A stretch of DNA of 64,000 nt. It comes from Ophthalmolycus amberensis (taxonomy: Eukaryota; Chordata; Actinopteri; Perciformes; Zoarcidae). The stretch covers positions 249,501-313,500 of the forward strand of contig JAFEUB010000835.1 of the NCBI GenBank assembly GCA_024529925.1, given 5' to 3'. This document shows positions 54,501 through 64,000 of the stretch, piece after piece; positions within the stretch are counted from its first letter, which is position 1; each line of letters opens with the position of its first letter. A program made the position numbers and the translations under genes. The notes beneath the pieces were generated by a model. It saw only the letters and a list, made by a program, of their open reading frames with translations, did not search any database and was not told the DNA's origin.

Positions 54501-55052
54501 GAACAGAACTTCTTCAAAGGGTAAAAGTGTATAAAATAAGGTGAAACTTAATGGTCAGTGAACTTGCCAGCTGTAATAGAGGCCAAACGGACATAGTCGT
54601 AATCCCTGTGCACCGTCTCATAGGGATAATTCTCCACCAGGTTGAGCCCTGAAAGAACGATAGAAACATTGGTGTGAGTATTGTAACAACCTGTGGTTTT
54701 CAGCTACTAAAACAAAAGTTCTGATTTGTACAGATTGACTTGTAGTATAGACAGGTGCTATTCAGTATGCACTGACCATGTATGATGGACTGATGAAGGC
54801 TCCAGTAGATGCTCAAGCAGTTCTTCTCCTTCTTCATGCCCCGTTTACACTGGCAGCCATGTAAGGGGCTCGACAGCAGGGCGGACACCGCGTTGGCACA
54901 CTGGCTCCTGGCACCGGGCCCCAGCTTCACGCTGCCATTGCCCGCCACACACTGACGCAAAGTCCGCAGACGTGGACTACAAGTCTCATTGCTCGAGCAC
55001 GACTCTCCAGCCACCAAGCAGTCTCTGCCGGCCAGTATAACCTCTAACAGAG
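45677..55052 (-). CDS. gfra4: gfra4, GDNF family receptor alpha 4 (seven of its exons; signal-peptide exon not found)
   Basis: Seven exons join in phase and encode about 419 residues. GFR-alpha proteins are GPI-anchored surface co-receptors that bind GDNF-family ligands and recruit the RET tyrosine kinase; GFRA4 is the persephin receptor in mammals. Domain 1 (residues 1-92) carries RTLRQCVAGNGS and CKRGMKKEKNCLSIYWS. Domain 2 starts CLDAAKACNVDDLC. Domain 3 includes ACAERRRQTIVPGCSYE, CLLAYTGLIG and TPNYVDNSTSSVAPWC. The tail is Ser/Thr-rich and ends in a hydrophobic GPI signal. GFRA4 is preferred over GFRA1/2/3 because of LFCPC---ACAERRRQT, VDN-S--VAPWC-C-ASG-RREDC and synteny with SLC4A11. 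The a/b paralogue is undetermined. The first exon, with the signal peptide, must lie upstream of 55052, possibly beyond 64000. Confidence 0.93.
46929..47095 (-). CDS. gfra4: gfra4 Ser/Thr-rich tail exon
   Basis: Two bases complete Arg, then NALLAFGSESDQQPTVSQSS follows, then a Ser/Thr/Pro-rich stretch with the sequon NRST. It ends METMRNI-like in TMRNILDAIIPTQ. CLRNALLAFG corresponds to CLKNAIQAFG in GFRA1. The apparent ATG start inside the TTTCAG acceptor region is a frame artefact. Confidence 0.92.
48513..48578 (+). repeat. (GA)n microsatellite
   Basis: About 33 GA units with one C interruption, in a gfra4 intron. Confidence 0.97.
49715..49849 (-). CDS. gfra4: gfra4 domain 3 exon, second half
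   Basis: Reads STITPNYVDNSTSSVAPWCS, then CSASGSRREDCDTFLGHFND and NTCL. The sequence TPNYVDN-S--VAPWC is the strongest GFRA4-like string in the gene. It contains the sequon NST. The acceptor polypyrimidine tract is a CT repeat. Confidence 0.95.
50661..50770 (-). CDS. gfra4: gfra4 domain 3 exon, first half
   Basis: Reads SRLAQFQFDCEPSETSANGC, then KQGNYGACLLAYTGLI. It matches the GFR-alpha consensus SRLADF---C-------C----Y--CLLAYTGLIG. TTCTAG acceptor and GTAGGT donor. Confidence 0.94.
51552..51897 (-). CDS. gfra4: gfra4 domain 2 and start of domain 3
   Basis: Largest exon. It starts SDVGMTTVNRCLDAAKACNV, continues DDLCQRLRTEYVSACIK and CNRPKCNKALRRFFDRVPAD, then LLFCPCTDTACAERRRQTIV and PGCSYE, ending CNTDYVC. 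Domain 2 is the ligand-binding domain in the GDNF-GFRA1 complex. The cysteine spacing is complete. Overlapping frames on both strands are shadows. Confidence 0.96.
53263..53328 (+). pseudogene. Remnant of a MADF/Myb-like transposon accessory protein
   Basis: ATG frame of 21 codons plus TAG reading MEDKLIVAVCGFPELYDTSY and Q. The pattern M-(E/D)-KLI-AV---PELYD is the typical start of MADF-domain proteins, which fish Harbinger-like transposons encode beside their transposase. The rest of the domain is gone, so this is an internally deleted derivative of a coding element. Confidence 0.6.
53504..53667 (+). repeat. 58-bp tandem repeat, 2.8 copies
   Basis: Units starting tacaaatcggcatcattatg at 53504, 53562 and 53620 appear identical. 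The sequence gagaagacaag also precedes the first unit. It lies inside the Harbinger-type element. Confidence 0.95.
54568..54648 (-). CDS. gfra4: gfra4 linker exon between domains 1 and 2
   Basis: Reads LNLVENYPYETVHRDYDYVR, then LASITA. It corresponds to the linker SPYEPVNSRLSDIFR of GFRA1. TTTCAG acceptor. The only donor that keeps the frame is GCAAGT, making the following intron a GC-AG intron. Confidence 0.92.
54777..55052 (-). CDS. gfra4: gfra4 domain 1 exon
   Basis: Reads LLEVILAGRDCLVAGESCSS, then NETCSPRLRTLRQCVAGNGS, a variable segment, then HGCQCKRGMKKEKNCLSIYW and SLHQSIIH. RTLRQCVAG and C-CKRGMKKEKNCL-IYWS are diagnostic of GFR-alpha domain 1. Mammalian GFRA4 lacks this domain. 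Two bases complete a codon begun in the missing signal-peptide exon. The upstream in-frame extension is CT-repeat intron. Confidence 0.95.
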
Positions 55053-55053
55053 C

Positions 55054-55086
<33 letters not shown>

Positions 55087-55499
55087 ATCAGAGCACAACA
55101 GATGGCACAAAGATGAGGGGGGATTTGAGATGACGGTTGAGGTGTGTATAGATTAAATGGAAAGTAAAGAATAATGGAGAAGTCTGCTGAAGTCTGACCC
55201 AAATGTCAGGAATAAGAAAGGATGAGAGCAGAAAAGGGAAACGGGGAACATTTTGACCGAAAATAAATGTTGCAAGGGGATATTGTGTAAGTCTGAAAAT
55301 GCAAGAATACACAGGTGAGATTCTCTAGCAAGCATTACAGCACTTGAGATGCATCATACATCTTTAGTTTGGTGAAAATATTATCTGGGATGGACCGTCT
55401 TCAGTCCACTATTTTCAGGATGAGGGTCAATGAAGAAAGATTTACTGTTCAGTTTGTATTTCATGGTTATAGGCACGGTAGCTAGCTCTAGGGATGCAA

Positions 55500-55500
<1 letters not shown>

Positions 55501-55570
<70 letters not shown>
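55501..55570 (+). repeat. (GTCT)n microsatellite
   Basis: About 17 perfect tetranucleotide units. On the - strand they produce artefactual QTDR-repeat ORFs. The flanking ccacctctttgttccagaca, then caacaactgctggatagatt is the known teleost repeat in which such runs often expand. Confidence 0.97.
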
Positions 55571-55571
<1 letters not shown>

Positions 55572-55849
55572 CACCTCTTTGTTCCAGACAAAGATGAACC
55601 CAACAACTGCTGGATAGATTGCAATGACATTTAGACATTCATTGTCCCCAATGTTTGACTTTTTATGTAATACAAGAGGTCGAAATTCATGGTGTTTTTC
55701 ATCAGGTCAACATTTAATGTGTCAAGTACTTTAGTTTATTACCAGATACCTGCAAAACTAATTCACATTTCCATCAAATGTACTTTGTGTTTGGTGCTAA
55801 TTAGAAGATTGAGTGAGTTAAACCAAGAAGCTGATAAATGGTAAGTGAC

Positions 55850-55854
<5 letters not shown>

Positions 55855-55899
<45 letters not shown>
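55855..55899. repeat. (TA)n microsatellite
   Basis: About 22 TA units, uninterrupted. Confidence 0.97.
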
Positions 55900-55903
<4 letters not shown>

Positions 55904-56380
55904 CACATTTGGACAAAGGAAGGAATACAGTCCTCTCTCTTTGCATTTAAAAACACAAAAACAGACGATTATATAAAGCAGATCAACTGATTTGTCGGTG
56001 GTGCAATATCAAGATATTTTTTTTTAACCTTGACTTTATGAAAACTGTTTTTGTATGAGCTGTTTTATCGAAGTATCTTAACCCATTACCTCTATTTAAT
56101 TGACAATAACTTGGCTCTATTTCATTACAATGATAACATGCTCTGTGACGATCCATTATCTCACAACTAGGCCCGCAGGCTGAATTTCTGGAACTGTTCT
56201 TACTAACTTCTCACAGAGTTTAAGTTATGAGACCATGAACTTTTATTGCATGCTGAATATATGTGAGTGGCAGACTTATACATATGCTAAACCATGTTCT
56301 CATTGAGTCTGACTGACTCACCTTATCATGAGCTTTGACCCCTTCAGTTCAGCTGCAAGTCTATTCAGCGAGCCAGAGAG

Positions 56381-56383
<3 letters not shown>

Positions 56384-56417
<34 letters not shown>
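56384..56417 (+). repeat. (TG)n microsatellite
   Basis: About 17 TG units following a short GA run. Confidence 0.97.
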
Positions 56418-56419
<2 letters not shown>

Positions 56420-59400
56420 AGAGAACAAGTGAAAGGCCCATAGATTTATTCATGTGTTGCTGTGGTGAGAAGCCCAGTACCATGTCAGTTTATTGAACTC
56501 GATCCCAGTGAGCCAACATAACAGCTGGTGAGATGGGAGCTGCTGGTTTTCTCGTGCATCGCTGGGCTTTGATGGCAGGATAGATACTTCGGGTCAACAT
56601 TTGGGATGCAGAGAAAAGTGAAATGTATGTTAAGTTATGTCTATACTGTACTAGTAGTTGTAGCATACAAGTGGCAATACATTATGATTGCATTATATGA
56701 TGCTCTTTGTGTGTATATCTCGCAAACAGCCGACACATGGAGGCATATTCAAATGTAATTAACGGCTGTGGTTTTCATTTCCTGCCGTGCATCTTGACTT
56801 TGAGTCGTCACAGGCAGTGTTTGTTTGAGGGAACACGGCTCTATTGTACATAGAGACAGAGGGTTCTGTCTGTGGTTAGGTGTAGCAACAAACGCACTTT
56901 GGTTGAGGTCGGCAAAGATTGGGGTTTTAGTTAAATGTTGACAAGCCCATTGTGTCTTGTGATTCCCGCCACTGCTGACTCTTTCTGTAATAACCCAGAA
57001 CACGATGTGGTCTGATGGATGTTTAAACTTCAACTCTATTGCAACCAGCTGGTAACAGTAATATGCAGCAATGAGCTCTCACAAAAACATAATTATATGC
57101 ATCATGATGTTGACCCCAGGCGTAATAATGGGAACGGTTAGCATGTTCATTGCAGATGTTTTTGTCATACAGCTCATAAGCCACATAAAATACAGACCCT
57201 TGCTGCAGTTAATTGCTGTGGAGGTGGAGAATTTTTTGAAAAGAGCTGCCACTCTTCTTTTGAGTGCTCTCTTTGTAGGTTTCTTTTTTTTAAATCATAC
57301 AGTTACTGAAAAAAGAGAAAAGAAAGCCATTTTCTTTGCAGCCCTGCTGTCAATGTGACACGTTTACATGTTGTCTTACATGATGTTTTACTCCTTATGT
57401 GTATCCAATTAAGTAAAAAAATACATGGTGCTGTTGCTACTCAAGAGTTGTCTTTAGAATTAAAAGTACGTTTTTTTTTTTTACATTTGTGTTCTCAGGT
57501 TATTCTAAAAACATATTCCTAAGCATGACCCACAATAAGCCAAGAATATCCCCTTATTCAAACACTTTAAACTCGTACCACCTGTTTTCTACCGTAAAAA
57601 AAAATATTCCATTTCATGCTGCTTACATCCGCTAACACTCAAGATGTTTCTGAGGCAAAATTGTCTCAGCTACTGTTTTGATCTTTAAAACACGCACGCA
57701 CACACGCACGCACATACTCCAACAAAGAAAGTAATAAACCAACATGTTTTACGTTTTGTCAATACCATCCCATCAACAACATGTGCCTTTTTAAAGGTGG
57801 ATCTTTAATCGAACCCCACAGGTGAATTGAGTCTCACTCACATCAGGAGTTATTTAATTAGCTCTCATCCTCTATGCAGCACATGTCAGCTACGTGCATC
57901 CAATGCCGAGGTGTTAATGCTGGGAAAAAAATAAATAAACCAACGCCAATGTCCGACCCTAGGCCAGATGGTCTGTTGCAAATTCGAGGCAGAGTTCCCA
58001 GGCCCGTCCTGCTATGTGTGGCAGTTTGTGCTGCCTGGGCAGAAGCTGGAATAGACACCATACATCATGAATGCAAATGAGCCACTTGATTTGACATTTC
58101 CAATAAGCCCGTCTCTATGTACCAGTGGGTTTAGCCAATTAACCATGTCAGTAATCAATGTGTTCTGAGGCTCAGTTAAGGCCTCAGTTTCCCTGCCACA
58201 TAAATCACGGGCAGATTAGCTGATCAGTTACCTTCGCGCACCGACTTAATGGTCCACTTCAGGGGAGATAAAATGGAAAATGAAACTTAATGAAGTCAGC
58301 TGGAATGTAACCCTAACTCCTATATACCTACAAAGTGAGGCGAGGGAGGAAAATGATAATTTATTGGTGTACTTAATGAGTATCACCTTTGTTTCAGTGC
58401 TCGTTAAAGGTGCAAGATTCGAGATTGTCAACATTTTGATTGCCTCTGAACGGCTAGTAGCCATTACTCCACTATATCTTTACACAGCGAATAGTTGTTT
58501 GCTGATATTTAATGTTCACAATGTTAATACAGCTCCGGCAAGATTTGGAAATGATCTTGATAGTCGGATTAAAACTAGCAGCCTCACTTTTAAAGTGAGC
58601 AGCCTCCACCACCGATACAAAGGATGTTCAGGTTCAGGTTACTTTTATCATGACTCAAGCCATTTTCTATCTGGTTTTTGGCAGCTACTTCTGCATACTT
58701 TCAGCTAGCAAACTCAAACTTTTGAATGTTATTATTGGAACAACTTTTACGACAACAAAACATTGACTTGTCACCTTTCAAGTTGATACGGTAAACTTCT
58801 TAGCAAACAGTTGCTTATTTACACAGCCAGCCGTTACAGAGCAGCATTGTCATTCATTCGGAGTTGTTTCTGCCAAGTTTCTACTCAAAACCTGAACATC
58901 TGCCTCTTAACCTCCGCTATGTTCACTAGCTTGTCACTCACTGTGTCTGTCTGCAGTCTAAAAATCTGTGCAAACGGAGTTACATTTAGCTGTTTGGTTG
59001 CCAGGTTCAACAATTAATGCTGAATTTCTACGTCTTGAACATATATATTTGAGTCTTGTACTTGTATTACTAGTCTTCCGTCAGTTGCTTTTGCCACCGC
59101 TGCTTCCCCAGCTTATTAAGAAGCTTTAATCAATCACATATATTGTCTTTAAAAACTACACTTTTCTAGATTTGTATCCTTTTGAAATATTAACTTGAGC
59201 CAAAATGGTTTTTTGCGAGGAGACAGAAAATTCATAGACTGGTAAATGTGCTTCAGCATTTTAATTCACTTATAAAAAGTAGTTAAATGTAAAGGGTTAG
59301 AAGTGACACACTTTAATGAAAATCCAAGTGAATATTAAATTTGGCTGATTCTTTATTGATCTCCTGCTGGTCACAGTCAGCTCCTGAATTATAACACTTT

Positions 59401-62400
59401 GCCTTTGAGAGAAAAGTGAAGTTCATCATATTGTGAAAGTCAGGTGTCCTTTTGTGTCCTATTTACATCGTTTGCTTTATAAGTGACAACTTCTAGGACC
59501 TCAACAGTTAAGATACTGGCTTAAGTGAAAATAAACTCTTCTACTAGTGTCATCTTTGCAGAGATGTGGCCTGTATTTCTCTGAGATACATTGTTACTGT
59601 CTGATACTCTACATAAGACAACATCATTTGCTTTTATGGGACAAAATTAGCTATTTCAGATATCAAAGCAGAGTAGATTGAATTTGGCAAAATGAGACTG
59701 AAAATATCCATCTACATTCAAAATAAAGCAATGTCAGCTCCACTCATGCTTCATGTTAGACATCAAACAAAAAGTGCACGAAGACCTAGAAAAGCACAGT
59801 ATTGAAAAAGGAGCACTTCAATCATACTATGTTGGCTATGTGGTACACATACCTATTTTTTAAATTCCTTTTCCAACATTTTCAACCTTCACTAAGAGAA
59901 AATGACACATATGCCATATTAATGATTTATTCCAAACTCTGATGATAAAAACAGTTATTATCAAACACTCTCAGCGACAGCTCAATCAGAGATGCGTACA
60001 TTAAAATGATTTTATTGGGAATGATTGTATATGCAGCTGCCAGAAAAGAGTACAGACGTGATCATTACACACAGGGAACGAAATTAGCATCTGCCACCTG
60101 CCAAATACAGGTAAATGTTGGCTGTTGCGGATAAAAAATAAATAAATCAGGTCACCTGCCACCATGACAGATAGGTTTTCCTTATATTAAGCAATCACAC
60201 TATATAAGCACAAGGCAGGAAATACCATCAAAAGCAGGTCATAAGAAAAACAGAGGATGCTCTGTAGATGGAGGGACAGGTACAATTCATGGCAGCAGAG
60301 GCATGAAGGATTCTGAAGTGAGAGTTTGTATTAAAAAGACTGTAATTGATGATTGTAGAAGCCAGTTAGTGATCATTTCATGACATACATGAATTACACA
60401 CTTTGCTCATCTATGACTGCTTGAATCAAGAAGGTAGTTTTGCTACTTGAACCATTCCAGTAGCTTAATAGGTCAAATATATTACCCTGTGAATCAACAT
60501 CCTGCCATATAAGTTAAATCGATTCCTTCATTTTGGAAGGAGAATTATGTTCTACAAATGTTTTGGTGAAGTAAATTGTGGTACACAACCGTTGGAAAGA
60601 CCTGGGCTATGCTCACGCTGTCCAACACAAGCGAGTTGAAAAAGGCTCCTGTGAGACGTTTCTATCTACAGCAACTGCAATTAACTTCTTTGTAAGCTGC
60701 ACCAAGTGCCACCAAGGCAAAAAAATGGAAAAGGTCAAGTTTACATATCGACCATGAGACTAAATCATGCATTCTGTAACCTTCCTATTTTTTTGCCTGT
60801 ACATGTCCATTCCCACATTTAAGTCATCATCCTTAAGATTGTCATTCAATTATAACTGTTTTTCATTTCCTCTCATTGATATCAGCCTCATTGTTACGGT
60901 TTGCTCTCCCACAGTTGTATCAGAGCTGTTTTACTGCTAATTCAAACCAAATAATGACTGACTGCTGCTTTTTCAGAGTAAACATCACCATTCAACCGGG
61001 GTGGCTTTTATTATGAAGCAGTCACAGGAAGAACAATGTAATAGTCACCAAAGTTACCTCTGACTGTGACTGTTGGACAAGATAATGGTCTTTTACAGCA
61101 TGCAGGGAGCAACGCAACAAGACAGAACAGCTATAGGACGTGTTGAACTGCACTTGCGGTTCCCACCAATAACCAAGGGTGTCGCCAAATCAACCAGGAC
61201 TGAAACCTTAAGGATTACAACTTTAATTCCGAGGTAATAATGCTTCTAGAGAACACCACAGAATCACATTCACGCAAACACACATTTGATTGCGAGGTCT
61301 TTTTAATGCACTGAAAACATGTATTCCTCAAAGTGACGTCTCACGTCTCCGAGAAAGCTTCAGGTCCTGAATAGAAACCATTTAGTTACTGAACAACCAT
61401 TTACCCTCCTCAGCTTTCACCACCACCCTCGACTTTAATCGAATGCTTTCCCTAAGAGGAGCTTCGGCCGGAGAGGAGACGCTCTTACAATTCATAGAAA
61501 GCCGAGCCTAAACTCACCCTGCTTTCCCCATCGTCAAACATGGACGCAGACAAAATAATAAGTGAATAAGTGACATTTGAGTAAATAACAAATATACAGA
61601 ATTTCAGCCAGTTCCAATCATTACTAGGCACTCAGCTCCCAAATACAAACGATATGGCAGACGCCTGCTCCTCTAAATCCCCTGCAATGAATAGATAATA
61701 AACCCAATGTCACAGCGTTGAATCCCTCAGCTGCCTCTTGTTGATTATGTTGCATGTGCTTGCATCTAGTAGTCACAATAAAAAATAAAATAAATCGTAT
61801 TAATCTCTCCCCATTACTAGAGGCAGGAGCATGATGTTATGTTCTCACCATGTCTTCTTTTCAAACGTGCATCTCTCTTTCCTGTGTTTAAAAAAAAAAC
61901 TTTATTCTTGAATTTCACATTCTCTCTCTGCAGTTTGAAAAGCCCCCACAAACATACAAATGGATCCCATAATGCAAAGGCTGCTCTCTGAAGGGAGCGA
62001 ATTGTTAACAAAAGATTATTTGCGAACACGAAGATGGATGGTGATTGTTGTTCATGACTCGAATGGCTGCTTCCAGTGAGCACCTATGTCGTTCTGAGCC
62101 GACTAGAGTCTGTGTGTGTGCAAGCGTTCTCATTGTATTGTCCCTTTTGAAAAACCAGTTTGAGCTTTAGTTTGTAAATGAGAACAGTTTGCAAAGCCAG
62201 GGAGGCTGGTAGTTGAGGAGTTTGGGATTTAAAGGAGCATTATTTAATTTACGACATCAATCAATCTCTTATCAGCGACAGCTTTGCCAGGACTCGGGCA
62301 TATAGGAGTTTAGTTAGAGGGTGCTTTCACACCTGGTGGGAGAAAAACATGATTCATTGTTGCACTTGAGTTCTGGTCCAATTCCTGTTCAAACTGAAGA

Positions 62401-63239
62401 GTAAATATAAAGTTATACAGGACTGACAATTTGTTGTTTGAACAGTTTTGGCGATGTTCCTGCATAATCAGGGACCACCTGAAGAAATCACATTCTGGTG
62501 ACTGACAGGAGTTTATGCAGTATTGTATTGCCTCTTATGTGTATATTTATGTTCTGTGGTGTCATAAAGGGCTCACAAAGAAATAACTAGCCAACTACAG
62601 TATGAATGCAAATCGTCCACATGTTCTGAATAATGACTAGAAGGGAGAGACGGGTCATCGTCGGTTTCAATCGGCAGCCGATTGATTGGTGCATCTCAAT
62701 CATAAGATTGCTTCCTGAACAGATTTTGCAATAACATAGATTTATTAATAATCAAGCTTTTGAAATCACGTTAAAATCACATATCTGCTATCTTAAAATC
62801 TTGTGGTTGGTCCGTATGTTTCACATCACAAACAAACTGCACCAGAGTTCGCTCGGAAGCGGTCCAAGACCCCCACGGTTCAAGCGGTCTCTGTCACAGG
62901 AGGTTATATCAACGCCAGGAGTAAGAATAGAAACGCAAGAGACTTTTAGTCAAGATACGTTGTCCTGACAGAATCTCTAATTGCAACAGTGATTTTGTCA
63001 GTCAGTTGCTTAAAGAACAGGACAAAAGCCTAAATGACAAAATCCAGTTATGATGAGTGGGTAGGGGAGGAGCTTACAGGCCTGCCTGTAGGGCTCAACA
63101 GGAAGCATGGTGATAGTTAGCAGGTATAATGTTTACCGTGTTCAAGATTGGATTCACTTGCACTCAACACAACAAGTTCAGCTGAGGCTGATTGGACTGT
63201 GATTCATTTTTCAGGTATTTGTTATTATAGCATTGGACA

Positions 63240-63530
63240 AATTAAAATGCTGAGCAGATGATGGCGATAGATCAGGGGATCACTAAAGGGATTACATTTC
63301 ATCCTGAGGGAAATGAGTGTCTCTACCAAATGGAAATCCATCCGATAGTCATTGACCTTCTGGTGCTTCTAGATGAAAAGTCAGGGGATCACGAGACAAA
63401 AGGATTCATCCTCTGGGAAACATGAATGTCTGCATATATTTTTCATGACAATCAATCTAATAGTTGTTGAGTTGTTGAGATATTGAGACCCACCAGCATT
63501 CCCAGTCCATAGAGCCACAGCGCTATCATG
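63240..63530 (+). mobile_element. Common teleost interspersed repeat
   Basis: Contains gatcaggggatcactaaagg, ttcatcctgagggaaatgag, gaaaagtcaggggatcacga and ttcatcctctgggaaacatg, and near its end agagccacagcgctatcatg followed by gctaa. I recognise this pattern of two half-repeats (each aggggatcac ... atgaatgtct ... ccatccaatag) as abundant in percomorph genomes. Confidence 0.65.
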
Positions 63531-63539
63531 GCTAAAAAA

Positions 63540-63770
63540 ACATATATGTGTTTAAATAATGCGATTTTTGATTAAAAATGATCAATAATGTGATACAAAT
63601 GACAGAACAGCTAGAACGGTCTGGTAAGAAGTCTAAGACGTTCAGAAAATGGCATTGCTTTACTGTAATGCAGCCTTCATAGCCAGGACAAGACAATACT
63701 TCTGCCATATTACGATATCCAAAATCTAAGACGAGATCTAATCTCATATCATGATATCGATATAAGCGTA
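63540..63770 (+). repeat. Dispersed repeat B, copy 2
   Basis: Shares gacagaacag, gtctggtaag, gttcagaaaat, gccatatta-type sequence, atatccaaaatctaagacga and the closing gatatcgatata with 36830-37150, in the same orientation. Confidence 0.65.
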
Positions 63771-64000
63771 CATGCAGGTTTTTGTTTTTCCATAACAGAA
63801 AAACAAGAGTGGAAATTAATAAAGTGGGAGATTAAATCGAATATACAATATTATTCTTTGAGGTTGTTTCACCTGTAATACATTGCCAAAGTCACATTTC
63901 TAAACTCATAATTGCTTTTGTCTGCTCAACTTTATTGCTTTTATTGTTGTCTTTTCCGTCGTTGGCCAACATCATTTTATTTCCTTGTTTGTGAAGCACT

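Larger units (their letters stand above)
55053..64000. other. Upstream of gfra4 domain 1: probable intron 1, no exon recognised
   Basis: Expected to contain or flank the signal-peptide exon of gfra4, but no hydrophobic ATG-led segment with a phase-1 donor was found. Visible contents are microsatellites at 55060-55084 (GA), 55501-55570 (GTCT), 55855-55899 (TA) and 56384-56417 (TG), plus repeat copies near 55560-55640, 58400-58990, 63240-63530 and 63540-63770. Confidence 0.6.

Noticed and set aside
45677..55052. Assignment to gfra1 or gfra2
   Set aside because: Domain 2/3 strings (LFCPC, ACAERRRQT, TPNYVDN, ASGSRREDC) fit GFRA4 better, and slc4a11 lies next to it.
55381..55638. ORFs with repeated QTDR
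   Set aside because: Pure translation of the tetranucleotide microsatellite.
57071..57358. 95-codon ORF with two hydrophobic stretches
   Set aside because: AT-rich sequence in every frame, no splice or promoter context, and no family recognised.
61530..61552. Possible first exon: ATG TTT GAC GAT GGG GAA AGC AGG before GTGAGT on the - strand
   Set aside because: Good donor, but the phase does not fit gfra4 domain 1 and the peptide is not a signal sequence.
63078..63110. Possible gfra4 first exon MLPVEPYRQA before GTAAGC on the - strand
   Set aside because: The phase fits, but the peptide lacks a hydrophobic core, so it cannot be the expected signal peptide.
1..64000. tRNA, rRNA or snRNA genes
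   Set aside because: I looked for A/B box pairs and conserved snRNA cores while reading and saw none convincing; a covariance-model search was not possible.

Overview
This is vertebrate nuclear DNA, almost certainly from a ray-finned (teleost) fish. The genes are split by GT-AG introns. Intergenic DNA is AT-rich with many CA, GA, TGTC and TA microsatellites. Several interspersed repeats look like families common in percomorph fishes. Three host genes can be read exon by exon. Nothing resembling a bacterial operon, CRISPR array or other prokaryotic system is present, and most ORFs longer than 60 codons are chance frames or shadows of real exons.

Layout. (1) 1-4712, + strand: decayed and nested LINE sequence (about 1-960), then the last two exons of a gene ending at 4712, probably dnaaf9 (the C20orf194/Shulin-type dynein assembly factor). 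(2) 6810-22725, - strand: a complete 20-exon slc4a11 coding region. The joined exons give 2,538 nt, or 845 residues plus stop, with every intron phase consistent. It converges tail-to-tail with the + strand gene. (3) About 22.7-45.7 kb: a 23 kb stretch where I find no host gene. It holds a 5'-truncated LINE tail, a hAT element carrying a second hAT inside it, a foldback element, hairpins and dispersed repeats. (4) 45677-55052, - strand: seven exons of gfra4, encoding three cysteine-rich GDNF-receptor-alpha domains and a GPI-anchor signal. The signal-peptide exon was not found and may lie upstream or beyond 64000. One intron uses a GC donor, and another contains a 1.1 kb PIF/Harbinger-type element with a remnant of a MADF-like reading frame. 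(5) 55-64 kb: microsatellites and interspersed repeats, possibly the first intron of gfra4.

The human orthologues of all three genes lie close together on chromosome 20p13 (recalled knowledge), which supports the identifications as one conserved block. The genes do not form a pathway: one assembles ciliary dynein, one is a membrane H+/OH-/ammonia transporter, and one is a neurotrophic-factor co-receptor. Family assignments come from reading translations against remembered families. No database search was possible.
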